Positions 22,760-35,003 of a DNA stretch of 64,000 nt are shown here, in pieces (the first letter of the stretch is position 1; each line of letters begins with the position of its first letter). The position numbers and the translations under genes are program-made. Under the pieces are notes generated by a model. The model was given only the letters and a program-made list of their open reading frames with translations. It had not been told where the DNA came from and made no database searches. The stretch is from Melieria omissa (taxonomy: Eukaryota; Arthropoda; Insecta; Diptera; Ulidiidae): the NCBI GenBank assembly GCA_963971225.1, contig OZ020268.1:35489848-35553847 (forward strand), written 5' to 3'.

Positions 22760-22819
22760 AGGAAGTTATTTTAGCCGAGGAGCGAACAACTGAGGAGGAA
22801 AAAATGCATATTATGGAGG
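22760..22819 (+). CDS. cac: cac exon: I-II loop, acidic helix
   Basis: A 60-nt exon, acceptor AATTGCAG, donor G|GTAATT. It completes a Glu codon and reads EVILAEERTTEEEKMHIME, a strongly acidic, helix-favouring stretch after the AID. One G is left and completes Ala in the next exon, 68 bp away. Cytoplasmic. Confidence 0.94.
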
Positions 22820-22887
22820 GTAATTGAAATTTTTTTCTATATAAACCAAATGTAATGAATCAAACTGAATACTGAACATATTTGCAG

Positions 22888-22992
22888 CACGAAGAAGAAA
22901 TGCAGCGAAGCGCAAGAAACTGAAAAGTCTAGGCAAGTCCAAGTCCACAGACACAGAAGAGGAGGAGGCCGAGGAAGATTATGGCGATGATG
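22888..22992 (+). CDS. cac: cac exon: I-II loop, basic then acidic
   Basis: Acceptor TTTGCAG, donor G|GTATGG. It reads RRRNAAKRKKLKSLGKSKST then DTEEEEAEEDYGDD: a basic block, a Ser/Thr phosphorylation-prone turn and an acidic block. 105 nt in phase 1-1. It joins directly to the exon at 26276, or through the candidate 24-nt microexon at 23499 without changing frame. Confidence 0.95.
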
Positions 22993-23498
22993 GTATGGAA
23001 ATTTTACTCACATACAACAATAACACATAACAATTGCATAATAAATGTCATTAAATGAAAATGAAAAAAAAAATCACACAGAAATGCACAAACTCTGTGA
23101 AAATGTAAAATAATTTTTTTTTTTATTGCAAAACGCACATAACATTTGTCTGTCAAAAGATATGAAATCGAACAATGGAAAAAATCGGGAAAATTATATC
23201 TCATATATTTCCGATAATACAATATTATCACTATTTGTACAATTAGGCAATCTTAAGCTAAATCGAAATGTTAATCAATTTCAATGCAAAACAACACAAT
23301 ATTCTTTAATGTTTTTTTTGTTACATTTCAATGGTGTTTTTTATATCATTATTCTTGTCTCTTTTGTTTTCTTTTATTGAATTGTTGCTTGTTACACCTT
23401 CTACGGCGCAAAATGAAAAAAAATATATATTTTGTTGTATGTATGTGTGTGTGTGCAACGATCTCCTGACATTCACATTAACTAAATAAAAACGTCAG

Positions 23499-23522
23499 AG
23501 GGTGGTGAAAAAGGCGATGAAG
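23499..23522 (+). CDS. cac: cac candidate 24-nt cassette microexon in I-II loop
   Basis: Between two I-II loop exons, AACGTCAG|...|GTAACT brackets 24 nt. Spliced in phase it reads EGGEKGDE plus the carried Gly base, eight codons that keep frame and continue the acidic character of the preceding exon. A branch-point-like TTAACTAAAT lies about 20 bases before the acceptor; the pyrimidine tract is poor, fitting optional use. Phase fit, donor quality and composition support it, but there is no transcript evidence. Confidence 0.55.
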
Positions 23523-24170
23523 GTAACTCTTTCGTTTAGTTTGATTTTCTTTAGTTACAATGTTTCAATGTTATACAATATTTTCTTATCTAATTTCTAT
23601 ACTTGTTTATATGCGAATTTTGTTAAGCCTATATACCAAACTGTTTATATATACATACATGTATACATATAATCGAATCATATAATGAGCGTTTACGTTT
23701 TGATGGTTTTAACGCCTGCTAGTTCTCATCTAGTTTGAGGATATTCGTAATGTTTTTAAAAATGTAGCAATTATCATATTGAGCTGTCGTTAATTGTATG
23801 ATTTCCTAATCGTAGTTGAAAGTGCATTAGCAAACAGAGCTACACTGTGCGCCCACATCGATGATTGGGCAGCTGATTTGGTCGACGTTAGGTCTACCGA
23901 GTCGATATTCATTGATTTAGATGTTTGTACAATTATTCATATGGAGAAATTTGGAGTTTTTTGATGCCCAGCTTCAATCATTCAGTGGTGTCTTATCTAC
24001 TTTTTCCACAAATCTCCTTTTCATTACATTTGTAAATTCTATCAACTTGCAGTCTTTGATTCTCGGCTGTTGAGTGGAAATATGAACTAAATATCTCATT
24101 GCTCAAAGTTGTAGCAAACTCCTGCATTTAAATGTATTATACCATTTAACTATTTCTTTGTAATTTATCA
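23523..24170. other. intronic DNA
   Basis: AT-rich intron downstream of the 24-nt candidate microexon. No repeat end or exon recognised. Confidence 0.4.
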
Positions 24171-24172
24171 TA

Positions 24173-24697
24173 CAGTTTGTCAAGTAAATGTTTGCAAACT
24201 TAAAAAAGGTAGAACAATTATTTTGAAAAGCTTATAAATATAACAGAAATTGGAAAAATGTGGAAATGTCTATTTGATACGCGAAAAAAGTGTAAAAAAT
24301 CAAAAAATTCGTCTTCTTTCAAAACCAAGAATGCATTGAAAACTTGGCGCCGTACAGTTCCGAACAGGTTCATGAGATACATCAGTTTCGCATTCTATTT
24401 TTAGATCCAAAGCCATTTCCCTTATTGAGATGCTGGGGTTTTCACGTACTTTTCAGATCATTTTTCTTTCTTCTCTGTCAAACAGTTTTCTGGGTCATCC
24501 AGGAGATACTTTCAAATCAATTCGCGCTTCAATACGCGAATCAAAGAGACATAATATTAGATAATATTAGAATGAAATATTCAATTAATCTATATTTTTC
24601 AAATAATTTCAAAATATTGGAATTTCTGTTATATTAAAAGCTTTTCAAAATAATTTTCTACCTTCTTTAAATTTGCAAACATTTTCTTGACAAACTG
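24173..24697. mobile_element. TA-flanked MITE with about 80-bp inverted repeats
   Basis: Left arm CAGTTTGTCAAGTAAATGTT... at 24173-24255, right arm the inverse of CAGTTTGTCAAGAAAATGTT at about 24617-24697, near-identical over about 80 bp (through AAAAAAGGTAGAA and ATAACAGAAATT). TA at both edges (24171-24172, 24698-24699). 525 bp with no transposase. Tc1/mariner type by target and CAGT end. Confidence 0.9.
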
Positions 24698-24699
24698 TA

Positions 24700-26275
24700 C
24701 GTCGTTATCATAGTTTTTGGATTTTCGAAAAGTTTTAGCATATTGTTTTTGATTTTTTAAAATTTTTAAAATTAAAAAAAAAAAATTTATAATTGTGCGT
24801 TTCATGATTTCTATCATAGTTATTTGCTTGTTTTTGCTTACATTGGCAAATATACAAAAAGAAAAGACAAATTATGAATCACTTGAGCAGCGTTCAATTA
24901 GTGTTTTACTAAACCTCGTTTGTTTCTGTCGGTGTATACATATTGTTGTTATTGTTTTCTCTTCTCACAATCACAGACCACACTTACGAGAGAAAAGATC
25001 TTCTTGTGCTAAATTTTCTTCACACATTTCTTATAGTTAAATGTTGGTTTTCATAACTAAAATTTTTAGTTTTCCAAATTACTCTAAAATGCAGTAATAG
25101 TCTTTGTCTCAATTTTTGTTTTTCTATATATTATGAAATATGAAGAGAAAAGACATTAATGCTATATGATATATTCTTTTCTTCATTTAATTTCATTATT
25201 TTCCTAAAAAATCAAAAATCTTATATTGTAAAATGTGTAAGTAAAACCGATTATGAAATTCTTGTCACCAACAATTTCTTTTGAATCTTTCAACACCACC
25301 AATCACTAATTTTGTACACTAACTAGTTAGCTCTCAGCTCATTCAGTATATTTGTATGCTAATAAAAAAAGAAAAGCTACTCTAGGAATATGCACTGTGT
25401 TTTCGAAGATAAACTGATTTCAGGTGCAGTGCTCAAACTAAATTTCTTTGAGAATAACAGTTTAATGTTTTACTTGGCATAGGATCAGAACTGAGTAGAT
25501 TTTGAGCACTTTTCATTACTTGTGCCTGTTTTCAAATCTAACTTCAACTCTAAAATTTTTAAAAAAATTATCAAAACTTCAATACCGCCGAGTTGCTGCC
25601 AATAGGTTGACCGTCTACCTATGGTACACGCGTTTAGGTTTACTCCTACAGATCTCAGTAGCTGCTGCAATTTTCCTCCAACCACATTAATAACAAACAC
25701 ATTTTTTGTATATTTTCGTCTGCCTCGTTTACTCTCCAACTCTTTGCTTTCGTGTTTATCATTTTCGATTCTCCAATATTTTCTTACGTTTTTATTTCCT
25801 CTAAGCTGATGTAAACGTATGCTATTTTGAAACGCTAGCAAAACTAAGTGCCGTATTGTATACGCTTATCAATAAATAAATAACTACCTACTTGTTAGAG
25901 AGCTTGTATCATAAGCGCTATGCTGCTTGACACTTTACATACATAGATTGCAACCGACTACACTAAATAATAAACGTTGAAAAGACATAAGCCAACAACT
26001 ACAAAAGCAACCATTTTCAAGTTGCAATGCGAGTAGAACTGCTACTTACTGCAGTTTACTCGCAAACTGACTCAAAAGTCAATAATTGAGAAATTCCAAT
26101 TCAATTCGAATACATAATTACGTGTAGCTCACTGCTCAGAATTTTTATGTGCATTGTTATTACAACTACAATATTGTGTAATTCCATTAAAAAACACTCC
26201 TTTAGTTGTTCACCCAAAGTGCCGCCTTGTCGTGTGCCGCTTTGACTAATGCGCCTTCGTTCTTATCGTGTTTAG
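24700..26275. other. intron before IIS1 exon
   Basis: AT-rich with poly-A and TTTC runs. A 118-codon open frame on the minus strand at 25485-25841 has no recognised domain and lies wholly in the intron; regarded as chance. Confidence 0.4.
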
Positions 26276-26473
26276 GATATTTGAAATCGCGCGCGAAACC
26301 TCAAGGAAGCTGTACGAGATTCTGGCGTGCGGAGCGGCGATTTCGCTTCTGGATACGACATACCGTGAAAACGCAGTGGTTCTACTGGTTCGTCATTGTT
26401 CTGGTGTTTCTCAACACGGTGTGCGTGGCCGTCGAGCATTATGGCCAACCGAAATATCTAACGCAATTTTTAT
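26276..26473 (+). CDS. cac: cac exon: end of I-II loop and IIS1
   Basis: Acceptor CGTGTTTAG, donor T|GTAAGT. It reads [20 protein letters not shown] then [20 protein letters not shown] and [20 protein letters not shown]. The last part is IIS1. 198 nt, completing Gly and leaving T of a Tyr codon. GC content is clearly above the surrounding intron. A 3.3-kb intron precedes it and a 142-bp intron follows. Confidence 0.96.
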
Positions 26474-26615
26474 GTAAGTAGTCGCCGGTCAGCGTGGAGC
26501 GCCTGAGTGCTGTTGGCATCTAGCGGCATGTGCCCATGTGCTGCTATTTACATACCTATTTATATTGGCTTGATGTCTGCACCTAAAAATGATTGATTCC
26601 TTTTAATTGTTTCAG

Positions 26616-27129
26616 ACTACGCTGAGTTTTCATTTTTGGGTCTCTTCATGTCGGAGATGTTCATAAAAATGTATGCCCTGGGTCCACGCATCTACTTCGA
26701 GTCGTCGTTTAATCGTTTCGATTGTGTCGTCATTAGTGGTTCGATATTCGAAGTGATATGGTCTGAAGTGAAGGGCGGCTCGTTCGGCTTGTCCGTGCTG
26801 CGAGCGCTGCGCCTGCTACGCATATTCAAAGTGACCAAGTACTGGTCGTCTTTGCGAAATCTTGTGATTTCGTTGTTGAACTCGATGAGATCCATCATTT
26901 CATTGTTGTTCCTGCTCTTCTTGTTCATTCTAATATTTGCACTGCTCGGAATGCAATTGTTTGGCGGGCAATTTAATTTTAAAGGCGGTACCCCCGAAAC
27001 AAATTTCAACACCTTCCCCATAGCCTTACTGACAGTATTTCAAATTTTAACCGGTGAAGATTGGAATGAAGTCATGTATCAGGGTATTATATCACAAGGT
27101 GGCGCTAAGAGAGGAATGATTTACTCTAT
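26616..27129 (+). CDS. cac: cac exon: IIS2 to domain II pore loop and start of IIS6
   Basis: A 514-nt exon, acceptor TTTCAG, donor AT|GTAAGT. In order: IIS2 ([20 protein letters not shown]), IIS3 ([18 protein letters not shown]), IIS4 ([19 protein letters not shown]), S4-S5 linker, IIS5 ([20 protein letters not shown]), and pore loop [24 protein letters not shown] holds the domain II filter glutamate. Exon end MIYS plus a split Ile begins IIS6, completed 7.9 kb downstream. GC-rich relative to introns and nearly identical to fly Cac as remembered. Confidence 0.97.
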
Positions 27130-27654
27130 GTAAGTTTTTGCGGAATAATTTTGGTTTTGTCATTTTTTTTCACTATCTAATCGTTAACTACAGCGTAATA
27201 TGCCAGCTTATTTAGCTTCTCAGTAAATTGACATTTTTTACATAATATAAATAATAATTTTACTTTTTTCACTAAATGAATATCGTATTGCTTCCCGACT
27301 ATTATTAAGCTCATTTCTCACTCTCCCAATGTCTCTTAAACATTTGTACCATTTAACCAAAACGATCTTTCACGTGTCCACGTAACTATATATCAACGTA
27401 ATTGTAATTTTTTCTTTCAATATGTGATACGTAAATGTGATTTTGCTATTTAAATCTTAATGCGACCATGCGCCTATGATGAGCATAGTCCTTTAAATCA
27501 TAGAAAAGTTGAACACACGATTAGCTAACATCCCTCTGCTAGTCACACACATTCCTATTAGTTGGCTAGATTATGTATGATGTAATGAAATTTGTGTTAG
27601 TCACGTGGCTAGAGAGCAGAGTTGCCTTGTAGCTAATTGCCAGCACATTAGCGT
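27130..27654. other. start of the 7.9-kb domain II intron
   Basis: AT-rich intron with nothing recognised before the minisatellite array. Confidence 0.4.
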
Positions 27655-28875
27655 TGAGGACAGAACATGAAAAGAATGTGAAAAGAGAGCGTGAAGTGAT
27701 TGCTAGTTAGTCAGTTGAAAGGCTAAAAACGGACTGAAAAGAGAGCTTGAAGTGATTGCTAGTTAGTCAGTTGAACGACTAAGAAAACGTTAGTACCAAT
27801 TAAAGCGTGAAAAGAGAGCCTGAAGAGATCGCTAGTTAGTCAGTTGAAAGGCTAAAAAGGCTGAAAAGAAAGCTTGAAGTCATCTGAGGTAAGTCAGTCG
27901 AAACGCTAAAAAAGGCTGAAAGGAGAGCCTGAAGAGATCGCTAGTTAGTCAGTTAAACGACTAAGAAAACGTTAGTACCAATTAAAGCGTAAAAAGAGCG
28001 CTTGAAGTGATCATTAATTAGTCAGTTGAAAGCCTAAAAAAAGCTGAAAAGAGAGCCTGAAGAGATCGCTGGTTAAACAGTTGAAAGGCTAACAAAAGCT
28101 GAAAAGAGAGCTTAAAGTGATCATTAGTTAGTCAGTTGAAAGCCTAAAAAGGCTGAAAAGAGAGTTTGAAAAGATCGCTAGTTAGTCAGTGAAAGACTAA
28201 GCAACGTCAGTACCAATTAAAGCGTGAAAAAAGAGCTTGAAGAGATCGCTAGTTAGTCGATTGAAAGACTAAAAAAGCGTTAGTACGTGAAAAGAGCGCT
28301 TGCAGTGATCGTTAGTTAGTCAGTTGAAAGGCTAAAAAAGGCTGAAAAGAGAGCTTGAAGTGATCTCTAGTTAGTCAGTTGAAAGACTAAACAACGTTAC
28401 TACCAATTAAAGCGTGAAAAGAGCGCTTGAAGTGATCGTTAGTAAAAAAAAAGCTTGAAGTGATCGGTAGTTAGTCAGTTGAAAGCCTAAAAAGGCTGAA
28501 AAGAGAGTTTGAAAAGATCGCTAGTTAGTCAGTTGAAAGGCTAAACAACATTAGAACCAATTAAAGCGTGAAAGAGAGAGCGTGAAGTGATTGCTAGTTA
28601 GTCAGTTGAAAGGCTAAAAAGGGCTGAAAAGAGAGTTTGAAAAGATCGCTAGTTATTCAGTTGAAGGGCTAAAAAACGTGAATACCAATTAAAGCGTGAA
28701 AAGAGCGCTTGAAGTGATCGCTAGTTAGTCAGTTGAAAGCCTAAAAAGGCTGAAAATAGAGTTTGAAAAGATCGCTAGTTAGTCAATTGAAAGACTAAAA
28801 AAGCGTTAGTACCAACTAAAGCTTGAAAATAAAGCTTGAAGTGATCGCTAGTTAGTCAATTAATTAGTCAGCTAG
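27655..28875. repeat. minisatellite array of about 1.2 kb
   Basis: About twenty degenerate tandem units of roughly 50-60 bp, of the form GAAAAGAGAGCTTGAAGTGA TCGCTAGTTAGTCAGTTGAAAGGCTAAAAA, some extended by ACGTTAGTACCAATTAAAGCGT. The longer variants recur every two or three units, giving a loose higher-order pattern. No coding capacity. Confidence 0.93.
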
Positions 28876-30531
28876 AAGCGTGAGTACCCTGGAACCGGTA
28901 TTCATTAATACTATTTTCTACAATACTGTAAAAAGTAGTGTTAATCAATACATCTGTAATTTGATTTGAAAGATGGAAACGAAGGGTATTCAAAACCTGG
29001 AAGCCTTCAAAATTATTATTGCTACGTGAAACACGCAAATAAAATATACAAAACCCCCTAAAAAACCTATAAGACAAATGAAAATAATTGGACCCAAGTG
29101 TCCATGAGTTTTCGAGCACCAAGACATGCGCTTCATGCAAGAGCCATGAATGTCGCACGTTACTGAACGTCGAACCATTAATGTGTGCAATCCTCATTAC
29201 AACAACAATAGAGTGAGAATCATATAACGCCAAGTTGTGCTATGCAGCGAACAGTTTAAAAGTTTATACTGATGCGGCAATACTGGCGCCGAATTGTCTG
29301 GCGCCAGGCTCTCTTGTTGCGGTTACTTGTAATCGCAATCAGAACGCACAAATTGCTATAAACTTTTAAAGGTTCAGGAACTCGTAAGAATAGCCCTCAA
29401 AAAAAAAAAGTAACTAAACCAAGCGCAGGTATGCCAACACGTAACTAATTAGCAGTAACAGTTTGAAGCAACTTAATGCTACTTAATATACAGTTCAGTA
29501 GTTTTCAGTCATTAATTAAATACGTAACTTTGCAAGTAGTATTGCTCCTCTAGTTAAAGTTCTACAACATCTTCATTGAAAATTTAAGTTTGAAAATTTC
29601 AACTATTTATTTGCATATCTACTTTTGTGAGTTGATTTCTTTGAAAAAAAAAAATAATTTTATTTGCATGCCTGCGTTCTTTTTAATCATGCGACAAGTT
29701 AATTTTCAAAAACCAAAAAATTATAAAATATAACAAAACGAAATATATATGCTGAGGATTACATACAAACAGACATATTTGTGTGCGTATTGGGAATGTT
29801 GCACAACGGGTAATCGATAGTTAAAAGGTTGGAAAATTCATTTCTGCACTTGTTTACATTTTTATTTGGCAGACAAATTTAATCAACTGAGCTGACAACT
29901 ATTCTTAGTTTCATCGCTTTAAAGCATCAAATTCACATATTTTACTTTTTGTATTAAAATTGATTTAAAACTGTTTTAACTTGACTCAGAATCGTTCCAA
30001 AACCTTACAGCATTATTGAGGTTTTAAATATGGAAAATCAACGCTTCAATTTTCTGCTTTTATTGTTAATTTTTGCTTGAAAATTTATCTACCCTGTCAA
30101 CATTCCCAATGCATATGCAACCTACTCTTTAACCAAAGCTGATACATATACATACATACATACATATTAACTATATTTAGCACAAACGCTTTAATCGTTA
30201 AACAGTCTGTCGCGAAACATTTAAAGTGTGGCCAAGCTGTGTCGTATGCCCGCTTCTGCTTTTTTCCTTAAATTTAATTCTCGCCTACACATACAAAATG
30301 TATTTATTAATTCAGGCTTTTACAATTCTAACACTTTTTTATTATCACGGATTTTTTATTATTATACTCAAGCACATTTTTATAAAAAGCTTCAACTGAT
30401 TTTCGTTTGTGTTGATGATTAAATGTTAAAAAGTTTTAAATAATTATATCAAATTCAGTATTTAATTGATTTCGATTTAATAATCACAAAATATTTCTAT
30501 TTTCTATATTCTATAATATATTTAAAAGTAT
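28876..30531. other. intronic DNA
   Basis: Unrecognised sequence after the array. A 121-codon minus-strand frame at 28868-29233 overlaps the array edge and has no recognised domain. CATA/TACA runs occur near 30145-30168. Confidence 0.35.
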
Positions 30532-30835
30532 TTAACACTAAAATGCCCGGCCAACCCAATATTGCTTAAATGCTTAAATCAAACCATGTTATAAGCGAAT
30601 AGTGACTTTTTTAAATAATATTTTTACTTTTTTGACTTTTTCAAAAATATTTTTAATTTTTATATTAAATTCGATTTTAAAATAAAAATAATAAAACTCA
30701 GGAACTTTTTTTTCAAAAACAATGCAATAATATAAAAAACCTCAGTGAAGTCAAATCGCATATTTTGGGCATTGCCTTGTTCATATAGAATGCTCCAAGT
30801 TAAATATTTTCTATTTGAACTTTGTTTCGTATGAA

Positions 30836-30973
30836 CAGTGGCGCACACCTAGGGGGTTAAAACCCCCCCCAACCAAAAAATTGCACAAAATATGGTTTCG
30901 AGTTGTATTCGGCTCAAAAGTTGTGCGCAACAACACTGCAACCCCCATCAAATGAATTCCTGCGTGCGCCACT
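30836..30973. mobile_element. short MITE, GTGGCGCAC family, copy 2
   Basis: CAGTGGCGCACACCTAGGGG at the left and CCTGCGTGCGCCACT at the right are inverted repeats. 138 bp. Matches 806-948. Confidence 0.8.
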
Positions 30974-31006
30974 ACATAAAAACTTCATATATAATAGTCC
31001 TATTCA

Positions 31007-32231
31007 GGCCGTTGTTCGGCCTCTTCTGTTATATGGGATAGTAGTCTGTTGACCCTCATTGGCCAAAAGGTCTCACTCCTTTTGAATATCCTGGGAAGGC
31101 AATTGGCCGCCAGTGCTGCCATCAGGATGCGCGCTTCCGCGCAATGGAGAGTTGGGCATTACGGAAACTCTTCTATTCAAAATTATTTCAAAGGCATATC
31201 TCAGAATGTTGACTACATGACACCCAACCTGTCATTTGATAAGGACTATCAGGTTGTTATCCCATCTAAAACCGAATCGGAGCTGGGTGTGCCCCCTGCC
31301 AGCGGTGCTGTCCATATTTATACAGATGGAACGAAACTGCTTGGTCAGGTGGGCTGTGGTATCTACTTAGAAGGATTAAACCTCAACTTAAAGCTCCGGC
31401 TGCCAGATTACTGTAGTGTCTTTCAGGCTGAGGTCACAGCAATCTGCGCAGCATCCGATTGGCTCAGGGCAAACAGGATATCGGTTACTGGAATCCTGAT
31501 ACTATCGTACAGCCAATCAGCTCTTAGAGCTCCGAATGCGGTCGAAGTAACATCAAAGACTGTTCTCAGCTGCAGCAAATCTCTCAACGAGACTGCCAAA
31601 CAGCTTCATATACGCCTATGCTGGGTTCCAGATCATAGGGATATTCCAGGGAACTGTACCGCTGACGAGCTCGCGAGACAGGGTACTACTGAGCAGTTAG
31701 GCCAAGAGTTGACCACGCTCGGTGTCCCTCTTTTAACATGTAAGCTTCGTACCCATGCGAGCTCTATACACGATACGAATTTAAAATGGGTAGAAGGCAA
31801 CACAAGCCTCGTTGCGCGCCAACTTTGACCAACCTTAAATCTTCGACGTTCTAAAGAACTCCTCTCATTAAACAGAGCTCAGATCAGAACCATGATCGGT
31901 GTCCTTACGGGTCACTGCCTCATCGGCACCCACGCAAAAAAGATGGGGCTGTTTTCGAACGACTTCTGTCGCTGTTTGGACGAAGAAGAGAAAGAAAATA
32001 TTCCTCACTTACTAAGTAACTGTCCTGCTTTATTCAAAAGAAGGCTTCTTCGGAAGACTAGAAGATCTAGCTGATAAGACCATACGCCGTCTACTAAGCT
32101 TCGTTAATAGCTCCGATTGTGAGCGATATCCGAGTGATCGATATGATGCTCGATCTCATGTGGTATCACAATGGGCCGCCTGGCCTAAGTGTGCTCCTCC
32201 TGGAGCAGCTACACCCACCTACCTACCTACT
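31007..32231 (+). mobile_element. 5'-truncated LINE with 12-bp target duplication
   Basis: TAGTCCTATTCA occurs at 30995-31006 and again at 32232-32243, framing 1,225 bp. It begins in the reverse-transcriptase tail (AVVRPLLLYGIVV, then a stop), continues as a 259-codon frame with RNase H (YTDGTKLLGQVGCGIYL, QAEVTAICAA, then CWVPDHRDIPGNCTADELAR) and the LINE tail GVLTGHCLIGTHA...DEEEKENIPHLLSNCPAL. The third RNase H Asp (usual SDSQ) reads Tyr (SYSQ) and WVPGH reads WVPDH, so it is inactive. It ends in a CCTACCTACCTAC tail. Jockey/R1-like clade by motif order. Confidence 0.9.
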
Positions 32232-32340
32232 TAGTCCTATTCACAATGTGCAAACAGTCTTGCTTCGTAGCATTTGCAAAATGGTGTAGTATATTTTTAC
32301 TCTACACTAACAGAGTACACAGAAATGCTTTTGCTACACT

Positions 32341-32720
32341 TGTGCAAATATGCAACATTAGAATAGTTTACATTTACTATGCAAATGCAACACCGAAGTG
32401 CAAAATTTACTGCTGTATGAAAAAGAAGCAACAAGCGTTAAGCACAAAAAAGAAAGAAATGAGGAAACGAATTGAATGAGATAAACTAAATAAAAAATTG
32501 GGTGAAATATAAAAAAATACTAAGATACAGTGTGCAAATATGCAACACTTTGAACCCATAGTTTATGTTTACTATTCAAATGCAACACCGAAGTGCAAAG
32601 TTGACTGCTGTATGAAAAAGAGGCAACAAGCGTTAAGCACGGAAAATAAAGAAATACGGACACTAATCGAATGAGGTAAACAAAATAAAAAATTGCGTCA
32701 GACATAAATAAGATACAAAA
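32341..32720. repeat. tandem duplication of about 190 bp
   Basis: 32341-32530 and 32531-32720 share TGTGCAAATATGCAACA, ATGCAACACCGAAGTGCAAA and ACAAGCGTTAAGCAC with point differences. It lies inside the TTAA element at 30532. Confidence 0.8.
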
Positions 32721-32944
32721 ATTATCTCCAACGGCCTTTTTTCTTAGCATAAACTCTGCGAGTGCATTCACAATAGTTGTGAATTTCATGTTTTGCAACA
32801 TGTATGGCAAACTTACTAGAAAAGACTGCTACAATTGATGGCAAATGTTTACTATTGCATAGAATTGCAATCTCAAATGCACAAAATTGTGAATAGTGCT
32901 AATGTGTACTGAAGAAGTTTTAAGCACAACTTTGGCTGACGCTT

Positions 32945-33205
32945 TTGAAAGCAATTATCGATCAATTGAATATAAATTATCGGATCGAAATGCAATTAAC
33001 TAATAAAAAAATAAATAAAAAATAAAAAAAAATAATTCAAAAAATTATCGATCGATATAAATTATCGAAGGAAAATGCCATTAACTAATAAAAAAAACTA
33101 ATGAAAAAATTATCGATCGATAATATAAAAAAATAAAAAAAGCTGATAAAAAAATTATCGGTCGATATAAATTATCGAATCGAAATGCAACTAACTAATG
33201 AAAGA
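32945..33205. repeat. ATTATCGATCGATA tandem repeat, three units
   Basis: Three units of about 80-90 bp, each with AATTATCGATCGATATAAAT and AAATGCAATTAACTAATAAA variants. It forms the right inner part of the TTAA element. Confidence 0.75.
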
Positions 33206-33251
33206 CTTTCTTTCTTTCTTTTTGTTAGTTTCTTGGGCATTCTAGTGTTAA

Positions 33252-35003
33252 CCACTAGACGAAGGCGAAGTTTTATTGCTTTATTGCATACAGAATGCTC
33301 AGAGTTTAATATATTTTATTCAAACTTTATTTCATAATTTTAATACAAAATATTGGACAAATTTTAAGCGCAACTTAAATTTCAGCAAAAACTACGAAAT
33401 TTGTTACTTTTTAATTTAAAATTTTAAACTGAAGCATCGAACTAACCAGAATATAGCTAGAAATTTATCTCACATAATGATGCAACAAGCAATTTTAGTG
33501 TGAATTAGGCAGCATTAAAGACATTTTCACTAGGCTGTCATGTCTAAAAGAATCAAACTACGCCAGTTATAGATTATGATAATATTTTTTATTAAAAAAA
33601 AACCATTGCAGCTTTTAAGAAAACTAATAATTTTCGTTATTAAAAACACAGCCTGCATGCTTTACTTTCGCCAAAGACAAATGCAATTTACACTAACAGC
33701 TAACGACATACATACAAAACAACTTGATTGCAAGCATTATTTGCACCCACACCAAGATACACTTTTGTATTTTTGCGAGAAATGTTGAGTGCACGCACAC
33801 ATCCACAAACACACACAGAAACTTAATAAACACAGCTCGTGTTGGCCATGTGCCGTGTGACAACAATGCAGTTGGCTGCATTCGGTGCACTACTCAGCAA
33901 TCAGCGACCACTGCATGCAACGTCAACTGCTGAGAAGAGAAGTGAACAATCAGCATAATTTCATCTGAATCGAATGGCTTTATCGGTGCACACGATATTG
34001 CATATATATTTGCGTATGAAATTAGGTGGTGGATTTTAGTCGAGTTCTCGCGAAAGCACAAAGCTCTTTTGTAATTTGCAGCATACAACTTGCATTTGTA
34101 AAAGTTGCTTGTAAAAGTGCGCTGCTGTTTGACCAATTTGTATGTATGGCTACTGTTTTGACTATTTATTTATGTATTTTGCTAAGAACGCTTTGCAACG
34201 CGCTGTAATCAATAACTATGGGTAAACCGAAATAATTGCATACACACGAAAAAAAAACAAAAAACAAAGAAGCAATTGAAAAAGCGATGCGTGTGTAATG
34301 AGAGTAAATGCAATAGAACAGGTGATTATGGCAAGTCTAACGTTAACGAACAAAGGAGAGTATAAACCACATTGATGAGTATTTGAATGTTGTGCCGTTT
34401 ACATTTGAAACATACTTGTCAGTCGACGTTTTGCCGCCACAGGAGCAAAGCGCAAATGTTGCATGTGGCTTCAAAAAAGATATCAACAGCAAATGCAGCA
34501 TTTTCGTTGTGCTTCTGTGCGGCGCAGGTTTTCATTTACATTTATCAATTTCTTTTTTTATTCAAATGTTTTTATTTCGATTATTTTGCACCTGTTTTTG
34601 TATGCATAGCTAATGCCAATTAGCAAACCTAACTCTATGTAGTCATCGACAACGAAGCTCCCTCATTTTTTTGCCACTAACCACTACTAACTAATTCGCT
34701 TCAGCGTTAATGCCTCTTTTACACCTTAATTTCCATTTCCAACATATTTCGTTTCACCATTTTATACTCAGTAAATGTATGTATATGTAAATATGAATAA
34801 TTTGCTGTAAATATATCGTAGCTCAAGTCTGAAAGTAATTCCTATTAAAAACTAACCCGGCCAACTATTTAAGTAAACTACTTTACGCTGTACGCTGAAC
34901 AAACTTTATGTTACCTACATAAATACATACAACTACAACAAGCAAATCTAACGTATGCGAATATAAATGTGAATGTTTCGTATTCTTTCTTGATCCGCTG
35001 CAG
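33252..35003. other. end of domain II intron
   Basis: Unrecognised intronic DNA with short CA clusters near 33793-33820. No exon before the acceptor at 35003. Confidence 0.4.

Larger units (their letters stand above)
30532..33251. mobile_element. TTAA element with CACTAG ends, host of a LINE
   Basis: Left TTAACACTAAAATGCCCGGC and right the inverse of TTAACACTAGAATGCCCAAG, with TTAA at 30532-30535 and 33248-33251. 2.72 kb because it contains a GTGGCGCAC MITE, a LINE and tandem repeats. The same ends occur at 53064-54700 and, smaller, at 50470-50565. No transposase seen; piggyBac-like by target. Confidence 0.75.

Noticed and set aside
25485..25841. 118-codon open frame on the minus strand
   Set aside because: Lies in an AT-rich cac intron, has low-complexity basic content and no recognised domain.
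27655..28875. Regular repeats that might suggest a CRISPR-like array
   Set aside because: Units are contiguous and degenerate with no unique spacers, in an animal intron.
31049..31828. 259-codon frame as a host gene
   Set aside because: It is the RT tail and RNase H of a LINE framed by a 12-bp target duplication, with a catalytic Asp lost.
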